This document shows, piece by piece, positions 17,810 through 24,742 of a DNA stretch of 64,000 nt. Every line of letters begins with the position of its first letter. Positions within the stretch are counted from its first letter, which is position 1. The stretch is taken from contig NZ_NESU01000001.1 in the NCBI RefSeq assembly GCF_002287135.1, forward strand, positions 150,428 to 214,427, written 5' to 3'. The notes under the pieces are model-generated. The model saw only the letters and a list, made by a program, of their open reading frames with translations. It was not told the DNA's origin and searched no databases. Source of the stretch: Helicobacter sp. TUL (GTDB lineage: Bacteria; Campylobacterota; Campylobacteria; Campylobacterales; Helicobacteraceae). The position numbers were made by a program, and so were the translations under genes.

Positions 17810-18999
17810 ATCCACACACACAACATTTAGATTCGCTCTCTCCATTTACAAAAGCCCTACAAAACCTTGCGACCCAAAACAATACGCGCAGTTTGCAGTC
17901 ATACGCACATCAAGGTATTTTTGTGCGCGATACTCACAACCAACTGCTTATCAATCTCGCCTCCAACGACTATCTAGGTTTGCAAACGCTTTGGCAAGAT
18001 ACAATCGCGACATTTCTCCAAAATGCTAGTAAAGATATTGCGTATCTTAGCGCTAGTTCTTCACGCCTTTTAAGCGGAGATTTTCCCATTTTTTCGCAGT
18101 TAGAATCCTATATCGCAAATCTTTATGGCAAAGATTGCTTACTTTTTAATAGTGGGTATCACGCCAATGTCGGCATGATTCAGTCTTTAGCCAAACTCGG
18201 TAAGGTGCTTTTTGTGCTTGATGAGTATGTGCATGCTAGTGTGTTTGATGGCATTTCTCTTGCTCGTGCGCATTTCAAGCGATTTGCTCACAATGACATA
18301 CAAGCCCTCCAAAAGCTTGTAGCACGCTATCACAATGACTATGATATGCTTATTATTGTAGCCGAGGGCTTGTATTCTATGGACGGGGATTTTGCGCCAT
18401 TACACGAACTTGTGCGCATAAAAAAATGCTATAAAAATGTCTATATATATCTTGATGAAGCCCATAGCATAGGCGTATGTGGCGATGATGGATTAGGCAA
18501 GGCAAAAGAACTACATCTAAGTCAAGAGATAGATTTTTTGATTCTCACATTTGGCAAGGCGATAAGCTCTGTTGGAGCGTGTGTTGTGTGTCATACTCAA
18601 ATCAAACAATATTGCATAAACACCGCACGAAGCCTCATCTACTCAACCGCCCTACCGCCAATAAATGTCGCCTTTAGTTTGCAAGTCTTTACTGCTTTGG
18701 AGCAATTAGCACCATACAGGACGCACTTACGCGCCCTTAGCACAGAATTAATATCCAATCTCAACACACAACGCTATAAAGTATTAGGACAAGCACATAT
18801 CCTTGGTATCGTTGTGGGTAGCAATGAACGCGCATTAGCATTAGCCGCACATCTACGCAAATATGGAATCTTTGCTCCAGCAATCCGCTATCCTAGTGTC
18901 CCAAAAGATACTGCAAGAGTGCGAATCTGCCTTAATGCCGCACTGCAATTCTCACATATCCACCAACTTTTAGAATCTCTCCATAAGGCAGAAATATGA
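17806..18999 (+). CDS. bioF: 8-amino-7-oxononanoate synthase BioF
   Basis: A PLP enzyme condensing pimeloyl-ACP/CoA with L-alanine, the first dedicated ring-building step of biotin synthesis. It has 397 residues. LINLASNDYLGL, then SSRLLSGDFPIFSQLE and LLFNSGYHANVGM near the N-terminus, and YIYLDEAHSIGVCGDDGLG in the middle are family signatures. The Schiff-base lysine is Lys251 in LTFGKAISSVGA. Start ATG at 17806 overlaps the BatD-like stop. With bioG and bioC downstream it supplies the pimelate-to-KAPA half of the pathway; bioA, bioB and bioD must lie elsewhere. Confidence 0.93.
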   Translation: MNPHTQHLDSLSPFTKALQNLATQNNTRSLQSYAHQGIFVRDTHNQLLINLASNDYLGLQTLWQDTIATFLQNASKDIAYLSASSSRLLSGDFPIFSQLESYIANLYGKDCLLFNSGYHANVGMIQSLAKLGKVLFVLDEYVHASVFDGISLARAHFKRFAHNDIQALQKLVARYHNDYDMLIIVAEGLYSMDGDFAPLHELVRIKKCYKNVYIYLDEAHSIGVCGDDGLGKAKELHLSQEIDFLILTFGKAISSVGACVVCHTQIKQYCINTARSLIYSTALPPINVAFSLQVFTALEQLAPYRTHLRALSTELISNLNTQRYKVLGQAHILGIVVGSNERALALAAHLRKYGIFAPAIRYPSVPKDTARVRICLNAALQFSHIHQLLESLHKAEI

Positions 19000-19619
19000 A
19001 AATACATTTTTTTAATGATGCTCCACATACACCTTTTATACTTTTTTGTAGTGGCTTTGGTATCTTGCCACAAGCCTTTAACCCCAAAAAACCTCTTGCA
19101 ATGGTATATGATTATCGCGATTTTAGCAACGCTGATGAGATTTGCGCACTTGCCCAAAACGTACATACACTCATCGCGTGGTCTATGGGCGTGGCTTTTG
19201 CATCGCGGATTTTATACATGCCCACATATGCTCCCACAAAAGCTATAGCTATCAATGGCACACCACTTGGCATAGATACACAATATGGCATACACCCCAA
19301 ACTTTTTAAGCGGACAATCCAACATTTTGATAGAAAATCATTTATACAAGGGTGCTTTGGTGAATCTAACAATGATAGTTATCTATCGCCCACGCATATA
19401 CTCCAAGAAGAATTACAATCCTTAGAATCTTTTTGCGCACACACACCACTAGCCCACCAATCCAAATGGCACGAAGCATACATTAGCCAAAAAGATATGA
19501 TTTTTAGCCCCACCGCACAGAATCTCGCGTGGGAAACTTATGCCAAAACGCACCCAAGCTTTAGTATACACACACTCACAAGCCCACATTTTGTCTTTGA
19601 AACTCTGGAAATCTTATAA
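18996..19619 (+). CDS. bioG: Pimeloyl-ACP methyl ester esterase BioG
   Basis: A 207-residue alpha/beta hydrolase of the DUF452/BioG type. It removes the methyl group that BioC put on the growing pimeloyl chain, ending elongation. The nucleophile serine is Ser63 in LIAWSMGVAFAS (GxSxG variant WSMG). A probable acid lies in the middle, and the catalytic His is in TSPHFVFE near the C-terminus. Both ends overlap neighbours (bioF ATGA; bioC ATG starts on the last base of the stop TAA). Campylobacterota and Bacteroidetes use BioG in place of BioH, so this fits the lineage. Confidence 0.88.
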   Translation: MKIHFFNDAPHTPFILFCSGFGILPQAFNPKKPLAMVYDYRDFSNADEICALAQNVHTLIAWSMGVAFASRILYMPTYAPTKAIAINGTPLGIDTQYGIHPKLFKRTIQHFDRKSFIQGCFGESNNDSYLSPTHILQEELQSLESFCAHTPLAHQSKWHEAYISQKDMIFSPTAQNLAWETYAKTHPSFSIHTLTSPHFVFETLEIL

Positions 19620-20353
19620 TGTCTCTTGTCGCTAAACGCTTTTTACATCACGCTCACACTTACACACAACACGCTATCGTGCAACACAAAATGGCACTAA
19701 CACTCACGCGCATTCTCCAAACTCACCGCCCAAAACTCCAAAATATTTTTGAATTTGGTTGTGGCGTAGGAAACTACACAAGCCTTTTGGCATATCTCTA
19801 TCCACACGCACATTTTGTGTGCAACGACATCAATGACTACACACAATATTGCAACAAAGAATTTTTGTGCTTTGATATGGAGCATATCGATGAGATTCTC
19901 TCTCCACGCACATTTGATCTCATCACAGCCAATGCCGCTATACAATGGCTCAACCAACAAAAATGTCTGCAAACACTACCAAAGTTTTTACGCAAAAATG
20001 GAGTTTTGCTTTTTTCAAGCTTTGGTGTGCAAAATTTTTGGCAGATAAAGCAATTATGCGGAGTTGGATTGCAATACCTAAGCCTAGAGACATACCAAGA
20101 GATTCTAAGCCAAAACTTTGAAATTCTGCACCTCTCTAGCTTTCAGCACACATTATGCTTTGAATCTCCATTAGAAGTCTTTAGACATCTGCACTATAGT
20201 GGTGTCAATAGCCTACAAAAAGGGTTTTTTCTAAGCAAAGAACTCTTATGTGCTTATGAAAAAACATTTTCAAACGCGCTGACATATGATTGCATATTTG
20301 TATGTGCAAAACGCAAAGACACAATATTGCACAAACACCACCATATCACATAA
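19619..20353 (+). CDS. bioC: Malonyl-ACP O-methyltransferase BioC
   Basis: A 244-residue SAM methyltransferase that caps malonyl-ACP so that fatty-acid synthase can build pimelate. The family start VAKRFLHHAHTYTQHAIVQ is followed by SAM motif I NIFEFGCGVGNYTSLL (residues about 41-56), DLITANAAIQWLN and FSSFGVQNFWQIKQLC, all typical of BioC. The ATG overlaps the bioG stop, so the two partners that start and end pimelate synthesis are translationally coupled. The convergent module array follows downstream. Confidence 0.92.
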   Translation: MSLVAKRFLHHAHTYTQHAIVQHKMALTLTRILQTHRPKLQNIFEFGCGVGNYTSLLAYLYPHAHFVCNDINDYTQYCNKEFLCFDMEHIDEILSPRTFDLITANAAIQWLNQQKCLQTLPKFLRKNGVLLFSSFGVQNFWQIKQLCGVGLQYLSLETYQEILSQNFEILHLSSFQHTLCFESPLEVFRHLHYSGVNSLQKGFFLSKELLCAYEKTFSNALTYDCIFVCAKRKDTILHKHHHIT

Positions 20354-20397
20354 CACGCTATCGTTTGTATCGCCAAATATTTTTCTATTCATCTAGT

Positions 20398-20490
20398 TTA
20401 TACACTGCATCTAAAAAGCATAGCATATGAAGCATCAGCTATATCCGCATAATCTCTAAATCTCTTTATCATTTCTTGATTTGTCAGCAC
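20398..20490 (-). pseudogene. N-terminal remnant of an unknown ORF, copy B (30 codons)
   Basis: A GTG at 20490 with AAAGGAG eight bases upstream opens a 30-codon frame (LTNQEMIKRFRDYADIADAS, then YAML...) ending at a TAA at 20398. Its first 20 residues match copy A at 21031-21093 (MTNKQQIKKLRDNAELAMAI). From memory, this start resembles the N-terminus of large Helicobacter proteins with a lipase-like domain; that is unverified. The start lies inside the end of the broken lipoprotein frame, exactly as copy A starts at the end of the membrane protein gene. Confidence 0.5.
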
Positions 20491-20983
20491 GCCATTCTCC
20501 TTTAACCCATTTTCCTTTAATAAAACTACCATTTTCTTTATTAAAATAAAAAATATTTTCCTTTGAAGTAAAATCTATATCTCTTTCAATACTCCAATAG
20601 AATCCTCTACCTTCATCACCTCTTAGCCATAAGCCATATTCTATATACCTAAAAACTCTATAATATGAGATTATATGTTTTTAATTTAACGAATCTATAA
20701 AATACATTTAGCAAAACGATATTCGTATATTCTATTGTTTATCATTGTGAGGTCGGTGATTTCTTCAGATTCTACGCCATAGCCATTCGAAAGTTTCCTA
20801 CCACGCTTAAAATTTTCTTGTTGAATTTCATCAAAAAATTTTGGTTCAGCCACATAAAAACCACTCTCTTTTTCTGCCAAACTTTTAAACTCATAATACT
20901 GCGGATCAAAATATTTAAACGAGCAACCACTAACTAAAAAACATTATCGCCAAGATTCCAAAGATTACATATATCATTCTCAT
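20456..20983 (-). pseudogene. Degenerate lipoprotein gene (lipobox LVSGC), at least two disruptions
   Basis: Starts at the ATG at 20983 (MRMIYVIFGILAIM), after AGGAAG. The sixth T of a T6 run (20936-20941 on the reverse strand) shifts the frame into a TAG. With five T the protein continues FLVSGCSFKYFDPQYYEFKS, a clear type II signal peptide. That frame is open to a TAG at 20695. After another frame change and an in-frame stop (about 20660-20695), coding resumes with RVFRYIEYGLWLRGDEGRGF to a stop at 20456. Combined length would be about 170 residues. Part of it (DPQYYEFKS) resembles the neighbour at 21090 (EPSYWEFRN). Function unknown; the position before the remnant suggests a partner protein. 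Confidence 0.65.
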
Positions 20984-21030
20984 ACGCACTTCCTAGATTC
21001 AAAGAATCTCTTTGCTTGTGTGAATAAAAA

Positions 21031-21093
21031 TCAAATTGCCATAGCCAATTCAGCATTGTCTCTAAGCTTTTTGATTTGTTGTTTATTTGTCAT
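21031..21093 (-). pseudogene. N-terminal remnant of an unknown ORF, copy A (20 codons)
   Basis: An ATG at 21093 overlaps the stop of the 252-residue membrane protein (ATGA) and is preceded by AAGGAGATAAGC. The frame MTNKQQIKKLRDNAELAMAI ends at a TGA at 21031. It has the same N-terminal pattern as copy B. The start signals are intact but the body of the gene is missing; about 45 bases separate it from the next lipoprotein start. Confidence 0.5.
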
Positions 21094-21848
21094 TGCTTAT
21101 CTCCTTGATATTGAAAAAATTTCCTTTTTATAATGTATGTGCAACCTATACTATCCTCGAACCACGTAAGATTATAACTAGCCATAGATTCTCGCTTTAA
21201 ATGATAGCGTCTTGTATACCAAGCACCATGGACATTAATTTTAGTTAAATTTTGAGGTGCAAATCCATTTTTATTGGCAAATAAATTAACATAACCATAA
21301 ATTCTTCTTGTTTTCTTTTCTGCTGGGGAAACTCGATATTCTACAATATCTTTTATATAATTATCGCTTCTTTCATCTAATTTTGCAGCCTCCCTATTCA
21401 ACTCCTCCCAATCTAGTGTATCTAAACTCGTATCAAAGTAACTTAGAATCTTATTATACTTCTCCTCATTATTAGGTAATTCATTAAGCTTACACATATT
21501 TCTAAATTCCCAATAACTAGGCTCTAAATAAAATGAATATGGTGTGTAATAAAACATAATTAAACCTATACTTCCAAGCACTACAAGAAATTTAGATATA
21601 TGCTTTTGTGATTTAAAGAGTTTTCTATATATAAGCCACCATATAATGTATGAAAGAGTAAAGAATAGAAAATAAAAAAATACCATAGGCGGATACACAA
21701 AAAGCATTACCAAGCCTATACTTACAACAAATGTTAGGGCTATAGAAATCTGTTCTTGTGATTCAAAGAGTTTTCTATAAATAAGCCATAAAAGAAAATA
21801 AAAAATACTAAAGACAATCACGACAAGAACCAAAAGTATCAAAGCCAT
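21090..21848 (-). CDS. Unknown membrane protein of the accessory module
   Basis: A 252-residue protein with four hydrophobic helices in the first 120 residues. They come as two similar pairs: FYFLLWLIYRKLFESQEQIS then ALTFVVSIGLVMLFVYP, and SYIIWWLIYRKLFKSQKHIS then FLVVLGSIGLIMFYYTP. This is a clear internal duplication. A soluble C-terminal half follows (SYWEFRNMCKLNELPNNEEK onward) with charged residues and SIGCTYIIKRKFF near the end. It is not recognised as a known family. The soluble half begins like the broken lipoprotein next door. Base composition is more AT-rich than the flanking biotin genes. Its stop is coupled to the remnant ORF. Confidence 0.6.
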   Translation of the reverse strand: MALILLVLVVIVFSIFYFLLWLIYRKLFESQEQISIALTFVVSIGLVMLFVYPPMVFFYFLFFTLSYIIWWLIYRKLFKSQKHISKFLVVLGSIGLIMFYYTPYSFYLEPSYWEFRNMCKLNELPNNEEKYNKILSYFDTSLDTLDWEELNREAAKLDERSDNYIKDIVEYRVSPAEKKTRRIYGYVNLFANKNGFAPQNLTKINVHGAWYTRRYHLKRESMASYNLTWFEDSIGCTYIIKRKFFQYQGDKQ

Positions 21849-21965
21849 TGCATTACCTTTGCGTATGGAATTATCACAGATGATGTGTTATATCACCTAA
21901 AATGCTAATATATTCATTTTGTCATATCGTATTTTCATTAATCTACTACATACATAGAACATTTT

Positions 21966-21994
21966 TATTTTCCTTTAAGGGGGGGGGCTATAAT
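21966..21994 (+). promoter_or_regulatory. Putative phase-variable promoter: G9 tract between -35 region and TATAAT
   Basis: Nine consecutive G (21979-21987) are followed by C and a perfect TATAAT (21989-21994), 52 bases before the lipoprotein ATG. The tract occupies the spacer, so slippage would change the -35/-10 distance (the -35 candidate at 21966-21971 is weak). This is the arrangement known for transcriptional phase variation of surface proteins in Helicobacter and Neisseria. Confidence 0.65.
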
Positions 21995-22046
21995 TAAAAA
22001 CTTGTTATTAATCATAACAAAACCCAAAATAATAAAAGGAGAGAAG

Positions 22047-22406
22047 ATGAAAAAATCTTATTTGTTGGGAAGTCTTGTTGCATTGTTTGTATTTAGTGGA
22101 TGCTCCACAAACATGGCTCGTTTTTCTATGGCTACAACAAGCAACCTCCCTGTAACAAATCTAAAAAAAGGAAATATTGTTGAAGGCAAAGATTGCATCA
22201 CACAAGTTCTTTGGTGGAGTTTTGGAAACACACAAAATCGCGTAAGTGGAGCAGTAGCAAATGCTATTGATAGATCTGTTAAAAAAGGTGATTACGCCGA
22301 TGCCTTAATCAATGTTGATATAAGCCACTCATATTGGAATGCGTTGCTTTTTGGAAGAGATTGCATAACCGCACAAGGACAAGCTATCTCTGTTGCGAGT
22401 AAATAA
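22047..22406 (+). CDS. Small lipoprotein, TRL-like
   Basis: A 119-residue lipoprotein. MKKSYLLGSLVALFVFSGCS gives a signal peptide and lipobox (FSGC, Cys19). The mature part has two short motifs separated by about 60 residues (VEGKDCITQVLWWSFGN and LFGRDCITAQGQAI) and a DALINVDI strand. This pattern recalls TRL-type small lipoproteins, a weak identification. The start at 22047 has AAAGGAGAG upstream; an open frame to 22002 precedes it but lacks a signal. Its promoter carries a G9 tract, suggesting switchable expression, and an intrinsic terminator follows, so it is monocistronic. Confidence 0.7.
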   Translation: MKKSYLLGSLVALFVFSGCSTNMARFSMATTSNLPVTNLKKGNIVEGKDCITQVLWWSFGNTQNRVSGAVANAIDRSVKKGDYADALINVDISHSYWNALLFGRDCITAQGQAISVASK

Positions 22407-22413
22407 AACTCTA

Positions 22414-22435
22414 AAGATTCCCTAATGGGAATCTT
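22414..22435. terminator. Bidirectional terminator between lipoprotein and prfB
   Basis: AAGATTCCC (22414-22422), loop TAAT, GGGAATCTT (22427-22435): a perfect 9-bp stem. On the reverse strand it is followed by TAGAGTTTTATTT, a usable U-rich tail for prfB; on the forward strand by AAAACTTTGTG, weaker. Confidence 0.75.
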
Positions 22436-22454
22436 AAAACTTTGTGTAAAGATT

Positions 22455-23546
22455 TTATCCTCTATGCACCAAGACAGATTCTATAATTTTGTCAAGATCC
22501 CCATCAAGCACCCCACTTGTATCACTTGTGGCATACTGACTACGCAAATCCTTGACTTGCTGATAAGGCGCAAGCACATAGGATCGGATCTGATGTCCCC
22601 AGCCTATCTCACTTTTTTCTTGGGTAGCGACACCTTCTTGTTGTTTTTGCCGCTCTAGTTCGTATAGTTTGGATTTGAGCATTTTCATAGCAGTGGCTTT
22701 GTTTTTGTGTTGGGATCGATCATTTTGACACTGCACGACAATACCGCTAGGTAAATGTGTGATTCTGATAGCGGATTCTGTTTTGTTTACATGCTGTCCG
22801 CCTGCACCACTCGCACGATATGTATCTATGCGTATGTCTTTGTCCTCGATGACAATATCAATATCATCATCAAGTTCAGGGCTTACTTGCACACTGCTAA
22901 AACTTGTATGCCGCTTGGCGTTGGCGTCAAATGGTGAAATTCGCACAAGCCTATGCACACCATTCTCGCCTTTTAAATAACCATACGCATTCTCGCCTTT
23001 TATGATAAAAGCCGCACCTTTAATCCCAGCCTCCTCGCCGTCTTGATAATCAAGCAATTCGACTTTATAGCCACGACGCTCCGCATAGCGCAAATACATA
23101 CGATAAAGCATACTCGCCCAATCTTGAGATTCTGTGCCACCTGCACCAGGTTGGATTGTAATAATGGCGTTGGTGTTGTCGTTTGGCTCATTTAACATCA
23201 CTTGGATTTCAAGATCTGTAATGCTAGATTCTAACTCGGGAGCTTGGGCAAAAAGTTCAGCCAAACTTGCTTCATCATTTTCAGATTCTAAAAGTGCAAA
23301 AAGCTCTTTAGAATCCGCTAGTAACGTACTTGTTGTATCAAATGTTTCTAAAAGACGCGTGATTTTACTTTTTTGCTTGCCTATCTCACCGGCTTTTTTG
23401 CTATCCTCCCAAAACTTTGGGTCTAACTCCATATGCGAAATATTTGTAAGCTCTTCTCGCAGGGTATTTGGTTGTATAACTTTTGTAATATTTTGTAGTT
23501 TGTTTTCTAATTCCTTTAGCAACTCGCCATATTCGTAGGTATCCAT
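22455..23546 (-). CDS. prfB: Peptide chain release factor 2
   Basis: A 363-residue class I release factor for UGA and UAA. The catalytic GGQ loop is in [19 protein letters not shown] near residue 242, and the recognition domain precedes it ([17 protein letters not shown]). The frame is continuous from ATG to stop, so the autoregulatory +1 frameshift of E. coli prfB is absent. It is the last gene of a four-gene reverse operon, nine bases after uppS, closed by a perfect hairpin. Confidence 0.95.
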   Translation of the reverse strand: MDTYEYGELLKELENKLQNITKVIQPNTLREELTNISHMELDPKFWEDSKKAGEIGKQKSKITRLLETFDTTSTLLADSKELFALLESENDEASLAELFAQAPELESSITDLEIQVMLNEPNDNTNAIITIQPGAGGTESQDWASMLYRMYLRYAERRGYKVELLDYQDGEEAGIKGAAFIIKGENAYGYLKGENGVHRLVRISPFDANAKRHTSFSSVQVSPELDDDIDIVIEDKDIRIDTYRASGAGGQHVNKTESAIRITHLPSGIVVQCQNDRSQHKNKATAMKMLKSKLYELERQKQQEGVATQEKSEIGWGHQIRSYVLAPYQQVKDLRSQYATSDTSGVLDGDLDKIIESVLVHRG

Positions 23547-23555
23547 TTTTACTCC

Positions 23556-24272
23556 TTATAATGCTCCAAATCTGCGGATTCTGTGATAAAAATCTTGCAA
23601 GATACTTTCTAATTCTTTGGCACTAAAATCTGGCCAAAGTGTTGGGGTAAAAAACAACTCCGCATACGCACATTGCCAAAGCAAAAAGTTTGAAAGTCGC
23701 ATTTCCCCACCTGTGCGTATTAGCAAATCCACATCACTTGCTCCGCGCGTATCAAGGGTGTTTTCGATATTTTTTGCTATGTATTCAATGGCTTGTTCAC
23801 GCTTAAGCGTTTTTGCCTGTGCAAATACATTGCGATCATAAAGAGAGAGTGCAGATCGTGCAATTTCATTTTTTGCTCCATAATTTAGAGCCAAAAATTG
23901 CGTCAAGCCTGTGTTGTGTGCGGTGGCATCTTGCATAGCGTGTATGAGTTTTTGAAGTTTTTTGCTTAATCCCTCCACATCGCCGATGACAACAAAGCGT
24001 ATGTTATTGTTTTGATAGACTTCTAGCTCACTTTGCAAATAATGCTCCAAAAGCTTCATCAAAAAATCCACTTCGGATTTTGGGCGTAGCCAATTTTCGG
24101 TAGAAAACGCATATAACGTGAGGTATTTGATATTTTGCCCAGCACAATATTTTGTAATCTCACGCACAACTTTTGCTCCCTGCCTATGCCCAAAAGTGCG
24201 ATTTTTCCCCTTGGCACTTGCCCAACGCCCATTGCCATCCATAATAATAGCTATATGCTGTAATGTATTCAT
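23556..24272 (-). CDS. uppS: Undecaprenyl diphosphate synthase
   Basis: A 238-residue cis-prenyltransferase that makes the C55 lipid carrier for peptidoglycan and O-antigen assembly. The signature IAIIMDGNGRWA with the catalytic Asp is at residues 7-18, followed by HRQGAKVVREI and YLTLYAFSTENW. Late motifs are DLLIRTGGEMRLSNFLLWQ and YAELFFTPTLWPDF. The length is standard. Its ATG overlaps the stop of the acyltransferase gene upstream (ATGA). Confidence 0.96.
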   Translation of the reverse strand: MNTLQHIAIIMDGNGRWASAKGKNRTFGHRQGAKVVREITKYCAGQNIKYLTLYAFSTENWLRPKSEVDFLMKLLEHYLQSELEVYQNNNIRFVVIGDVEGLSKKLQKLIHAMQDATAHNTGLTQFLALNYGAKNEIARSALSLYDRNVFAQAKTLKREQAIEYIAKNIENTLDTRGASDVDLLIRTGGEMRLSNFLLWQCAYAELFFTPTLWPDFSAKELESILQDFYHRIRRFGAL

Positions 24273-24736
24273 TTGCTCTCCATTGTTCGTAACAATCTCG
24301 CTGGATTCCCTGCATAAAATCCGCTCACTGCTATATCTTTGGTTACTACACTTCCTGCGCCAATCACGACATTATCGCAAATGCACACAGGTAAGATTGT
24401 GGCATTTGATCCGATAGAGACATTATTGCCAATCTTGGTAGCGCGCCACTTTGTCTTAGAATCTGCTGGCGCACCTTCACTAAAAAGATCATTGACAAAC
24501 ATCACGCCATGCCCTATAAAACAATCCTCGCCAACCTCCACAAGCGAACAAATAAAGCTATGGCTTTGAATCCTCGTGCGCGCACCTACATATACATCAT
24601 TTTGAATCTCACAAAATGGTCCTACAAACACATCATCGCCCAAAGTGCAACCATACACATTACTTGGCATTATCACGCGGACATTTTCGCCACTTCGGAC
24701 ATTCACAATCCCACTTTCTTGTATGTATATAGCCAC
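24269..24736 (-). CDS. Left-handed beta-helix (hexapeptide) acetyltransferase
   Basis: A 155-residue acyltransferase built of hexapeptide turns (VYGCTLGDDVFVGPFCEIQN, VYVGARTRIQS, IGNNVSIGSNATILP, VVIGAGSVVTKD). It ends YAGNPARLLR, the usual end of WbbJ/FdtC-type sugar O- or N-acetyltransferases. The insertion FVNDLFSEGAPADS with an aromatic Phe-Val-Asn-Asp is typical of dTDP-amino-sugar N-acetyltransferases, so surface-glycan modification is likely but the substrate is unknown. Lying next to uppS, it may serve carrier-lipid-dependent glycan synthesis. Confidence 0.8.
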   Translation of the reverse strand: MAIYIQESGIVNVRSGENVRVIMPSNVYGCTLGDDVFVGPFCEIQNDVYVGARTRIQSHSFICSLVEVGEDCFIGHGVMFVNDLFSEGAPADSKTKWRATKIGNNVSIGSNATILPVCICDNVVIGAGSVVTKDIAVSGFYAGNPARLLRTMESK

Positions 24737-24742
24737 TTTTGC

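Noticed and set aside
22455..23546. Programmed frameshift in prfB
   Set aside because: The RF2 frame is continuous; no in-frame TGA after the first 25 codons, so no autoregulatory site exists here.
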